This document shows, in pieces, positions 1 through 5,248 of a stretch of 5,248 nucleotides of DNA. Position 1 is the stretch's first letter. Each line of letters begins with the position of its first letter. This stretch comes from an uncultured Clostridium sp. GTDB lineage: Bacteria; Bacillota; Clostridia; Lachnospirales; Lachnospiraceae. The notes beneath the pieces are model-generated. The model was not told the origin of the DNA, searched no databases, and worked only from the letters and a program-made list of their open reading frames with translations. The stretch covers positions 1-5,248 of the forward strand of contig CAJJLI010000208.1 in NCBI GenBank assembly GCA_905192625.1, written 5' to 3'. A program made the translations under genes and the position numbers.

Positions 1-99
1 ATAAGCAGCCACTTCGTTAACATTATAAGAAAAATGTCCTTTTAAAATTTCATATAAACTAGATTAGGTGAACTAGTCACACTATTTACTAATATCGAA
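1..99 (+). pseudogene. Disrupted 5' part of hsdM (N-terminal region lost)
   Basis: In the hsdM frame, codons 58-99 read [14 protein letters not shown], which continues the protein backwards from its GTG exactly as in normal HsdM (the RLGELVDL..NI segment just before the catalytic domain). This reading is closed by TAA at 55-57 and another TAA at 43-45. In a different frame, 18-53 reads HYKKNVLLKFHI, which weakly resembles the KGVLPK segment that normally precedes RLGEL. The simplest view is a frameshift or small deletion near 50-60 plus further decay, so the usual 130-150 residue HsdM_N assembly domain is not joined to the catalytic part. The stops are directly visible; the identity of the 18-53 piece is tentative, and what lies upstream of base 1 is unknown. 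Confidence 0.6.
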
Positions 100-1191
100 G
101 TGGGTACGGATATAGCAAAAGAACGAGATGTATTGGGTAGAGTGTATGAGTATTTTCTTAGCAAATTCGCCAGTGCAGAAGGAAAATTAGGTGGTGAATT
201 CTATACTCCTTCTTGTATTGTACGTACATTAGTAGAAATCATAGAGCCATATAAGGGGAGAGTATTTGACCCGGCCTGCGGTAGTGGCGGTATGTTCTGT
301 CAGTCTGCGAAGTTTGTAAAGGAACATCAAGGTAATATTCGAAACATTTCTGTATACGGTCAAGAGAGTAACCCAACCACTTGGAAATTGGCTAAAATGA
401 ACCTTGCATTAAGACAAATCGATGCTGATTTAGGACCTCATAATGCAGATTCATTTCACGAGGACTTACACAAGGCGCTTAAGGCAGACTTTATCCTAGC
501 AAACCCACCATTTAATATCTCAGACTGGGGTGGTGAGCGATTACAGGAAGATGTAAGATGGAGATATGGAACTCCACCAGTTGGTAATGCGAACTATGCT
601 TGGTTACAGCACATGTTACATCATCTAAACCCTGCAGGTGGTGTATGTGGAACGGTACTCGCAAACGGTTCGTTAAGCTCAAATACTTCGAACGAGGGTA
701 CGATTCGTGCAAATATGTTACGAAGTGACGTCGTGGAATGCATTGTATCTATGCCCGGTCAGTTATTTTATTCAACGGGTATCCCAGTTTGCTTATGGAT
801 TATGCGAAAAGGTAAGCCAAAGACGACAGAAAACAAAGTGTTATTTATCGATGCGAGAAATCTTGGACATATGATTGACCGAAGAGTGCGCGAGTTGAGT
901 GAAGAGGATATCATGAAAATTGCGAACACCTATCACTCTTGGAGAAATGATGATGGATATGAGGATGTTCAGGGATTTTGTAAAGTTGCAACAATCGATG
1001 AAATATCAGAGAATGATTACATTTTAACTCCAGGGCGCTATGTAGGAATTGAAGAAGTAGAAGATGATGGTGAGCCATTCGAAGAAAAGATGACAAGACT
1101 TACTACAGAACTATATGGTTTGTTTGAAGAATCACATAAACTAGAGGCTGAAATTTGTAAAAAGCTTGCTGCTATTGGATACAGTAAATAA
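100..1191 (+). CDS. hsdM: Type I restriction-modification DNA methyltransferase subunit M, N-terminally truncated
   Basis: This is the catalytic part of HsdM, which transfers a methyl group from S-adenosylmethionine to the N6 of adenine as part of the M2S complex, and supports restriction together with HsdR. The 363 residues start with the conserved [19 protein letters not shown] helix and GGEFYTP (31-37), followed by motif I for SAM binding, [10 protein letters not shown] (56-65), and motif IV NPPF (135-138). The tail has the family's [11 protein letters not shown] (321-331) and a terminal helix. Normal HsdM is about 500 residues, so the N-terminal domain is absent. The GTG start is the first in-frame candidate, but no Shine-Dalgarno sequence sits at a useful distance (an AGGTGA at 66-71 is 28 bases away), and homology extends 14 codons upstream to a stop. 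The family call is very secure. Activity is doubtful, because M subunits lacking this domain generally fail to assemble or act normally. Its base composition looks richer in G+C than the genes that follow. Confidence 0.9.
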   Translation: MGTDIAKERDVLGRVYEYFLSKFASAEGKLGGEFYTPSCIVRTLVEIIEPYKGRVFDPACGSGGMFCQSAKFVKEHQGNIRNISVYGQESNPTTWKLAKMNLALRQIDADLGPHNADSFHEDLHKALKADFILANPPFNISDWGGERLQEDVRWRYGTPPVGNANYAWLQHMLHHLNPAGGVCGTVLANGSLSSNTSNEGTIRANMLRSDVVECIVSMPGQLFYSTGIPVCLWIMRKGKPKTTENKVLFIDARNLGHMIDRRVRELSEEDIMKIANTYHSWRNDDGYEDVQGFCKVATIDEISENDYILTPGRYVGIEEVEDDGEPFEEKMTRLTTELYGLFEESHKLEAEICKKLAAIGYSK

Positions 1192-1227
1192 GATAAATTG
1201 TGATTTGTCGGACTAATATGAAGTGAT

Positions 1228-1237
1228 GAGGAGGGGG
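1228..1237 (+). promoter_or_regulatory. Strong ribosome binding site deciding the start at 1244
   Basis: GAGGAGGGGG contains a full AGGAGG at 1229-1234, 9 bases before ATG 1244. It lies inside the longer reading that would begin with GTG at 1223, so that earlier start would have no site of its own. This is why ATG 1244 is chosen. Confidence 0.75.
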
Positions 1238-1243
1238 AAATTT

Positions 1244-1483
1244 ATGAGACATGTTTTCAAAGTTACACATTTTGGATGGGATAAGACAAGTGAGGGAATT
1301 TGGTTTGATGCTGATGATTACACTGAGGAGGAAGCAAAAGCTCAATTTCAGGAGGTACAAAAGGAAACTTTAAAAAATAATCATTGGGTATCATATACTG
1401 CATATGAGTATATGGGTGAACTTTTTTATGATGTACAATATTTGGGAGTTTATGATGAGGATAACATGCCAGGAATGTCATAA
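1244..1483 (+). CDS. Small acidic protein of unknown function (79 aa)
   Basis: I do not recognise this protein. It starts MRHVFKVTHFGW and has an acidic, probably helical middle (DADDYTEEEAKAQFQEVQKE, about residues 15-34), then an aromatic-rich C-terminal half (YTAYEYMGELFYDVQYLGVY) that looks like beta-strands. By my count it has 16 Asp/Glu against 6 Lys/Arg, giving a net charge near -10. There is no signal peptide, membrane segment, Cys pair or helix-turn-helix. It starts 52 bases after hsdM with an excellent ribosome binding site and no obvious promoter of its own, so it may be carried on the hsdM transcript. It ends 7 bases before the promoter of the recombinase gene. The codon pattern, good ribosome binding site and folded-looking composition support a real gene. 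Possible roles (regulator of the recombinase, acidic modulator of the hsd enzyme) are guesses from position and charge only. Confidence 0.7.
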   Translation: MRHVFKVTHFGWDKTSEGIWFDADDYTEEEAKAQFQEVQKETLKNNHWVSYTAYEYMGELFYDVQYLGVYDEDNMPGMS

Positions 1484-1490
1484 AGATTGA

Positions 1491-1520
1491 TTGACGGACT
1501 AAAAATATTTCTGTTATAGT
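1491..1520 (+). promoter_or_regulatory. Sigma-A-type promoter of the recombinase-hsdS unit
   Basis: The -35 box TTGACG (1491-1496) is separated by 18 bases from the -10 box TATAGT (1515-1520), both close to the consensus TTGACA/TATAAT, in an AT-rich stretch. The expected transcript start is near 1527, giving a leader of about 47 bases before ATG 1574. It would drive the recombinase and, by read-through, hsdS, separately from hsdM. The -35 box lies inside a short motif that recurs at other gene ends in this window. Confidence 0.65.
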
Positions 1521-1540
1521 TTGATAATAGCTGTTGTTTT

Positions 1541-1573
1541 GGTAATATACCTACTACAAAGGAGGTTATTACC
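1541..1573 (+). promoter_or_regulatory. Inverted repeat / RNA hairpin over the recombinase ribosome binding site
   Basis: GGTAATATACCT (1541-1552) and AGGTTATTACC (1563-1573) are inverted copies that pair over 11 base pairs with a single bulged T and a 10-base loop. The 3' arm begins inside the Shine-Dalgarno AAAGGAGG (1558-1565) and ends directly at the base before ATG 1574, so in RNA the fold would bury AGG of the binding site and the whole start-proximal spacer. It could dampen recombinase translation, or as DNA serve as an operator or recombinase binding site. The repeat itself is plain in the sequence; the function is inferred. Confidence 0.6.
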
Positions 1574-2539
1574 ATGAACCAAGAGCTGATAAATACAATT
1601 ATGTATCAAATGAGCCTGCATTTGGACAACCAACAACAAATGAAATTAAAACAAGTTTTAGAGCAGGTCATGAATAATAATGATGAGTCAGAAGATAATT
1701 CATTTGAACTATTGAATCGTTTTATAGCAACAAAAAAGTTAGAGGGACGTTCAGATAAGACGATTAAATACTATAGGAACACTGTTGATAAGATGCTTAT
1801 AGCAATAGATAAAAATGTTAAGGCTATTACAACGGATGACCTAAGAATGTACCTTACAGATTATCAAAGTAGAACAACTGTTAGTAAACAAAGCGTAGAT
1901 AATGTAAGACGTAACCTTTCAAGTTTCTTTACTTGGCTTGAAGATGAAAATTATATTATGAAAAGTCCAGTTAGAAGAATTCACAAGATTAAGACAAATA
2001 CTTCTGTTAAAGAAACTTATTCAGATGATGAGATGGAAAGATTAAGGGATTCTTGTACTGAAATTAGAGATTTGGCTATGATTGATTTGTTATCATCAAC
2101 AGGTATGCGTGTGGGTGAATTAGTATTACTTAATCGAGAAGATATAGACTTTAATGAAAGAGAATGTATTGTTCTAGGTAAAGGTGATAAAGAAAGAGTT
2201 GTATACTTTGATGCAAGAACCAAGTTACATTTAAAGGAATACTTGAATAGCAGAACCGATGATAATCCAGCATTATTTGTTGGGTTAAGAGCACCAAATG
2301 AACGACTTGAAATTGGTGGTGTTGAAGTAAGAATTCGTAAACTTGGAAGAAGCATAGGAATTAAAAAGTGCCATCCCCATAAATTTAGAAGAACGATGGC
2401 TACAGTTGCAATACATAAAGGGATGCCGATAGAGCAAGTGCAGAAGCTCTTAGGGCATGAAAAAATAGATACAACGCTTCATTATGCAATGGTGAAGCAA
2501 AGTAATGTTAAAAATGCGCACAGAAAATATATTGGGTAG
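1574..2539 (+). CDS. Tyrosine site-specific recombinase (XerD/phage integrase family)
   Basis: This enzyme cuts and rejoins DNA at specific sites through a covalent 3'-phosphotyrosine intermediate. The 321 residues have a family-typical length and order. After about 45 leading residues comes the SAM-like core-binding domain (about 46-135, with SDKTIKYYRNTVDKML and RRNLSSFFTWLEDENYI). The catalytic domain (about 148-321) has all active-site residues visible: R179 in TGMRVGEL, K203 in GKGDKER, H269 and R272 in HPHKFRRT, H295 in LLGHEKID and nucleophile Y304 in TLHYAMV. ATG 1574 follows AAAGGAGG by 8 bases. It has its own promoter and ends 8 bases before hsdS. Recombinases placed beside hsdS in type I loci are known to swap or invert specificity segments; that role is inferred here from position. 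It could alternatively be the integrase of a small mobile unit, but no attachment sites were identified. Confidence 0.93.
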   Translation: MNQELINTIMYQMSLHLDNQQQMKLKQVLEQVMNNNDESEDNSFELLNRFIATKKLEGRSDKTIKYYRNTVDKMLIAIDKNVKAITTDDLRMYLTDYQSRTTVSKQSVDNVRRNLSSFFTWLEDENYIMKSPVRRIHKIKTNTSVKETYSDDEMERLRDSCTEIRDLAMIDLLSSTGMRVGELVLLNREDIDFNERECIVLGKGDKERVVYFDARTKLHLKEYLNSRTDDNPALFVGLRAPNERLEIGGVEVRIRKLGRSIGIKKCHPHKFRRTMATVAIHKGMPIEQVQKLLGHEKIDTTLHYAMVKQSNVKNAHRKYIG

Positions 2540-2547
2540 GTGATTAA

Positions 2548-3753
2548 ATGACTGAATGGAAAGAATATAAATTATCAGATATTGGTACTATTGTTGGTGG
2601 TGCAACTCCATCAACTAAAGATGCTTCAAATTATGATGATGGAGAGATAGCATGGCTTACACCTAAAGATTTATCAGCTTTTACAGAAAGATATATTTCA
2701 AGGGGTGAAAGAAATATTACGGAAAGAGGTTTCAAAAGTAGCTCAACACAAATGTTGCCAGTAAATACAGTTTTATTTTCTTCAAGAGCTCCTATTGGTT
2801 ATGTAGCAATTGCTGCAAATGAAATGTGTACGAATCAGGGATTTAAGAGTATTATTCCAAATTCAAAGGTTGATTATTTATTTTTGTATTACTTACTGAA
2901 ATATAAGAAAAACGCAATCGAAGGGATGGGTTCGGGGACCACATTCAAAGAAGTTTCTGGTAATGTAATGAAGAACATTGAAGTGCAGATTCCGACTGAT
3001 ATAAATATCCAAAAGAAAATTGCTGATGTTCTAGATAAAATTGATAGTAAGATTGAAAATAATACAGCGATAAATAGGAATTTGTCGGAACAGGCACAAG
3101 CATTATATAAGTCATGGTTTGTTGATTTAGATCCTTTTGAAGGGGAGAGACCAGCGGATTGGCAAGATGGAACTGTTGATGATTTGGCAAGTGAAGTAGT
3201 ATGTGGAAAAACTCCTTCTACAAAGAGAGAGGAATACTATGGAAATGATGTTCCATTTGTAACAATCCCGGATATGCATGGTTGCGTATATACTGTTCAT
3301 ACAGGAAGATCTTTGTCAGAACTTGGTGCAGAATCACAGAGTAAGAAAACGTTGCCTAAGAATAGTATATGTATAAGTTGTATTGGAACTGCTGGATTGG
3401 TGACATTATTACCGGTACCAAGCCAAACGAATCAGCAGATTAATTCCATTATACCTAAAAATAATTACTCTCCGTATTATATATATTTACTGATGAGTAC
3501 GATGGGAGAAACAATAAATAAGTTAGGACAGGCAGGCAGTACAATTGTAAATCTTAATAAAACTCAGTTCGGAAAGATGGAAGTGCTGATTCCTTCGATT
3601 AAAACAATGAGTGATTTTGATGAAATTGTAGAACCGATTTTTAGCGCAATTTTGTCTAATCAGATTGAGAATAAAAAGCTTGCTAATTTAAGAGATATCT
3701 TACTTCCAAAACTGATGTCCGGAGAGATAGATGTAAGCGATTTAGAGATATAG
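2548..3753 (+). CDS. hsdS: Type I restriction-modification specificity subunit S
   Basis: HsdS recognises a bipartite DNA sequence and holds two HsdM subunits (and HsdR) on it. At 401 residues it is full length, with the classic pseudo-symmetric plan: TRD1 (about 1-150; LTPKDLS, FSSRAPIGYVAIA, CTNQGFKSIIP), a central conserved coiled-coil (about 153-192; IQKKIADVLDKIDSKIENN then LSEQAQALYKSWF), TRD2 (about 200-350; PFVTIPDMHG, CIGTAGLVTLLP, TNQQINSIIP), and a distal conserved helix (about 353-395; LANLRDILLPKLMSGEIDV). The two halves begin alike (GGATPSTKDASNYD and CGKTPSTKREEYYG). Each TRD should read one half-site, but specificity cannot be told by eye. The start MTEWKEYKLSDIG is typical of the family. 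Its ribosome binding site is weak and close (AGGTGA 2538-2543), overlapping the recombinase stop, so translation is probably coupled to that gene. Confidence 0.94.
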   Translation: MTEWKEYKLSDIGTIVGGATPSTKDASNYDDGEIAWLTPKDLSAFTERYISRGERNITERGFKSSSTQMLPVNTVLFSSRAPIGYVAIAANEMCTNQGFKSIIPNSKVDYLFLYYLLKYKKNAIEGMGSGTTFKEVSGNVMKNIEVQIPTDINIQKKIADVLDKIDSKIENNTAINRNLSEQAQALYKSWFVDLDPFEGERPADWQDGTVDDLASEVVCGKTPSTKREEYYGNDVPFVTIPDMHGCVYTVHTGRSLSELGAESQSKKTLPKNSICISCIGTAGLVTLLPVPSQTNQQINSIIPKNNYSPYYIYLLMSTMGETINKLGQAGSTIVNLNKTQFGKMEVLIPSIKTMSDFDEIVEPIFSAILSNQIENKKLANLRDILLPKLMSGEIDVSDLEI

Positions 3754-3773
3754 GTCTTACTCCGACAAATTTT

Positions 3774-3785
3774 AATTTCGAAATT
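3774..3785. repeat. Perfect 12-base palindrome after hsdS
   Basis: AATTTCGAAATT is fully self-complementary and lies 20 bases after the hsdS stop. It is too short and AT-rich, and lacks a following T run, so it is not a convincing terminator. It could be a protein-binding site or chance. Confidence 0.4.
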
Positions 3786-3795
3786 CAGGAAATAA

Positions 3796-3981
3796 ATTAT
3801 TACAAAAAATGGAAGAAATCTATTAAACTTAGGACTTTCAGAAGTTATTGATGTTAGAGATGCAGCACAGGAATTGCCCAAAGTTCAAATAGAAGGGTAC
3901 CCATTAGTTACATCTAAGTATTTGTTATCCTATGATGTTGATATTGATATGCCTAATACTGGTAACAAGTTAAAAAAATAA
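3796..3981 (+). pseudogene. hsdS remnant, N-terminal TRD piece
   Basis: The open stretch has no start codon or ribosome binding site but reads LSEVIDVRDAAQELPK, then EGYPLVTSKYL, ending in a TAA. This matches the opening of a common HsdS type, where the first strand (LSEVIDVRDGTHDSPK) is followed by EGYPLVTSKNL; here GTHDS has become AAQEL. After about 60 codons the similarity stops and the frame ends in an A-rich run. It appears to be the start of a second specificity gene in the same direction as the intact one, with its own start and most of its body lost. The match to HsdS is from memory of the family motif, not a search. Confidence 0.65.
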
Positions 3982-3992
3982 TTTTTCTTTAA

Positions 3993-4112
3993 TATTTTGC
4001 TTTGTTCAAGACTTCAAAAAACGAAGGTTTGGTATATTATTTCCTTTTATATCTCTTAGCGCTTAGTGATAGTTTACTTCCAATGTTAATGTCTGGAGAA
4101 CTAGACATGTAA
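3993..4112 (+). pseudogene. hsdS remnant, C-terminal tail
   Basis: Codons 4062-4112 read LSDSLLPMLMSGELDM then TAA, clearly the end of an HsdS protein; the intact gene ends LRDILLPKLMSGEIDVSDLEI. The same frame is open back to 3993 (YFALFKTSKNEGLVYYFLLYLLA) but this part shows no clear HsdS pattern, and no start codon with a binding site is present. Together with the piece at 3796-3981 it looks like the two ends of one specificity gene whose middle (about 900 bases) has been deleted; alternatively they come from two different copies. Confidence 0.75.
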
Positions 4113-4130
4113 GGGATTGTGGTATAAGTT

Positions 4131-4136
4131 AGGAGG
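4131..4136 (+). promoter_or_regulatory. Ribosome binding site of a dead hsdS start
   Basis: A perfect AGGAGG stands 5 bases before ATG 4142. It still would support translation, but only of the 19-codon remnant. Its survival suggests recent inactivation of this copy. Confidence 0.55.
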
Positions 4137-4141
4137 ATGCA

Positions 4142-4201
4142 ATGGAATACAAGATAGTTAAATTAAGTGATCTGTATGATGTGGTTCTCGGAGTGACATA
4201 G
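4142..4201 (+). pseudogene. hsdS remnant, 5' end only
   Basis: The reading MEYKIVKLSDLYDVVLGVT is followed by TAG. The form M..K.VKLSDL.DV..G.T is how many HsdS proteins begin; compare MTEWKEYKLSDIGTIVGGAT in the intact copy. The frame continues SARGSH after the stop, then loses resemblance, so the gene is cut by a nonsense change and probably by a deletion before 4260. It follows the preceding tail remnant by 29 bases, a usual spacing for tandem hsdS genes. This is therefore evidence for a third specificity gene in the ancestral locus. Confidence 0.65.
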
Positions 4202-4262
4202 AGCGCAAGAGGTTCACATTTGCAAATTTCGGAATGTTTACTGAAATTATTTTCTCGTTTAC

Positions 4263-4269
4263 GGAGGGG
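4263..4269 (+). promoter_or_regulatory. Ribosome binding site of the ATPase gene
   Basis: GGAGGGG lies 8 to 10 bases before ATG 4278 and fixes that start. No convincing promoter was found between 4112 and 4260, so the gene may depend on read-through from hsdS or on a promoter I cannot see. Confidence 0.6.
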
Positions 4270-4277
4270 CGATATAG

Positions 4278-5248
4278 ATGAAAAGAAAAAATATCGAAGA
4301 TGTATTCACACCTAGAAATGCAACAGTAAATAGAGATATGTATGTAGAGCGAATTTTTCTAGAAACTGAACTTAGAAAGAAAATGAAAGGCTCAAAGAAC
4401 ATCATCATATATGGTGAAAGTGGATGTGGTAAGTCTTGGTTATATAAGAACGAGTTTAAGAAGTCAAAGAAGAATTATAAAGTCATCAACCTAGCATATG
4501 TTGAGGAAAATGGTGGGATTCTTGCGTATATGTACAATGAATCATTTGCTGGAATTGCTACGAAAGACGGATATACTGAGACTAAAGAGGCGGGTATTGA
4601 CGCTGTCCTTGCAAAAGCTACACTCAAGCATGAAGGACAATATAAGGTTAATACTAAAAGCGCTTTATTTGCATACTTAGATAGATATTTTAATGGAAGC
4701 CCAGGGTTTATTTGTTTTGAAAATTTGGAAGTTGTCTTTTCTAATGTGCATATGATGAAGCAACTTGCAAATTTAATAATTATGTTAGATGATGAAGAAT
4801 TTGCAAAATACAAGACAAAATTTATAATTGTTGGTGTACCATCAAATATATTAGACTATTTTTCGCAGTTAAAAAATTTATCTACAGTTGCCAATCGATT
4901 GGTGGAATTATCTGAAGTTAGCCCTATGGAAAAGTTACAGGTAGATGATTTCGTGGAACGAGGATTTATAAGGCAACTAAAGATAAAATTCGAGGAAAGA
5001 GAACTTGACCTGCTTAAAGAACATATCAATTTTATTACTGGAGGTGTTCCACAGAGAATGCATGAGTATTCAGAAGTTCTTTCTAATTTAATTGAAGAGA
5101 AAGACTGGATATTTTCAACGACATTAATTATAGATGCAGACAAACAGTGGCTTAAGGATTCATTATACAGAAACTATGAGGTTGTAATGAGTATGATGAA
5201 TTCTGAAAATACTAATATTGGTAGAAGAAATCAAGTTGTTGATTGTAT
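4278..5248 (+). CDS. AAA+/P-loop ATPase, 3' end beyond the window
   Basis: The open frame gives 323 residues without a stop. It starts MKRKNIEDVFTPRNATVN, followed by a first beta-strand and Walker A, IIIYGESGCGKSWLY (GESGCGKS at 46-53). A Walker B-like strand, GFICFENLE (143-151), has Glu148 where Asp is usual. A sensor-1-type strand, KFIIVGVPSN (181-190), is followed by ANRLVELSEV (205-214), whose R207 may be an arginine finger. TGGVPQR (254-260) resembles the small-domain G.P.R box of Orc/Cdc6-, TniB- and STAND-like ATPases. There is no membrane segment. The substrate and partner are unknown; ATPases of this kind next to restriction loci are often parts of phage-defence modules, but I cannot name a family. 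The gene is only 5'-complete here, and any effector domain or partner would lie after base 5248. Family-level call is good; function is open. Confidence 0.85.
   Translation, partial: MKRKNIEDVFTPRNATVNRDMYVERIFLETELRKKMKGSKNIIIYGESGCGKSWLYKNEFKKSKKNYKVINLAYVEENGGILAYMYNESFAGIATKDGYTETKEAGIDAVLAKATLKHEGQYKVNTKSALFAYLDRYFNGSPGFICFENLEVVFSNVHMMKQLANLIIMLDDEEFAKYKTKFIIVGVPSNILDYFSQLKNLSTVANRLVELSEVSPMEKLQVDDFVERGFIRQLKIKFEERELDLLKEHINFITGGVPQRMHEYSEVLSNLIEEKDWIFSTTLIIDADKQWLKDSLYRNYEVVMSMMNSENTNIGRRNQVVDC

Noticed and set aside
512..712. Reverse-strand open frames inside hsdM, the recombinase, hsdS and the ATPase gene (also 911-1096, 1263-1481, 2017-2355, 2945-3190, 4475-4813, 4856-5143)
   Set aside because: All lie opposite clear coding genes, lack ribosome binding sites and have low-complexity Ser/Leu/His-rich translations typical of antisense shadows.
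1223..1243. GTG start seven codons upstream for the small acidic protein
   Set aside because: The strong AGGAGG site lies inside that extension and is correctly spaced for ATG 1244; the extra residues MMRRGKF are just the translated binding site.
3970..3992. A-rich then T-rich stretch resembling a terminator
   Set aside because: The possible stem is only A-T pairs with no G+C core, so it does not meet the form of an intrinsic terminator.
3689..4058. Inverted 10-mer TAAGAGATAT (3689-3698) / ATATCTCTTA (4049-4058)
   Set aside because: A 10-base match in AT-rich DNA over this distance is expected by chance, and flanking bases do not extend it.
4120..4128. Extended -10-like TGGTATAAG before the third hsdS remnant
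   Set aside because: There is no -35 box, and transcription would start inside or after the AGGAGG binding site, so it would not make a translatable message.
2548..4260. Ready-made hsdS inversion cassette as in classic shufflons
   Set aside because: All recognisable downstream hsdS pieces face the same way as the intact gene and are broken; no long inverted homologous segment was found, so inversion could not give a working alternative S within this window.
4498..4680. 60-codon + strand frame within the ATPase gene
   Set aside because: It overlaps in another frame the well-supported ATPase between Walker A and Walker B, has no binding site of its own, and shows no recognisable motif.
1..5248. 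CRISPR arrays, tRNA or rRNA genes, insertion sequence ends
   Set aside because: No regularly spaced repeats, cloverleaf-like sequence or transposase with terminal inverted repeats was seen on either strand.

Overview
The window is an AT-rich stretch with strong Shine-Dalgarno sites (AGGAGG, GGAGG) and a sigma-A-type promoter. This suggests a low-GC Firmicute, probably a Clostridia/Lachnospiraceae-like gut anaerobe; that assignment is inference. The content is a type I restriction-modification (hsd) specificity locus, i.e. accessory defence DNA, with all intact genes on the + strand.

Layout: (1) 1-1191 holds hsdM, the N6-adenine methyltransferase subunit. Both core motifs (DPACGSGG and NPPF) are intact, but the N-terminal assembly domain is missing, and HsdM-like reading is interrupted by stops and a frame change just upstream of the usable GTG. 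(2) 1244-1483 encodes a 79-residue acidic protein that I do not recognise, with a very strong ribosome binding site. (3) 1491-2539 is a tyrosine recombinase with a complete catalytic set, its own promoter, and a hairpin in the leader that covers part of its ribosome binding site. (4) 2548-3753 is an intact two-domain hsdS specificity gene placed 8 bases after the recombinase and probably co-transcribed with it. (5) 3754-4277 contains no intact gene; it holds decayed pieces of at least two more hsdS genes in the same orientation (an N-terminal TRD start, a C-terminal tail, and another start codon region cut by a stop after 19 codons). (6) 4278 to the end is an AAA+/P-loop ATPase whose gene runs off the window.

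How it fits together: HsdS would direct HsdM (and an HsdR that is not in this window) to a bipartite DNA site. A tyrosine recombinase placed between hsdM and hsdS, with spare hsdS pieces downstream, is the known arrangement of type I loci that reshuffle their specificity by recombination. Here the spare cassettes have decayed and hsdM appears truncated, so the locus may be a former shuffling system frozen on one specificity, or may depend on parts outside the window. The ATPase after the hsdS remnants may be an inserted or neighbouring defence gene; its partner, if any, is off the end. No tRNA, rRNA, CRISPR array or convincing intrinsic terminator was seen.
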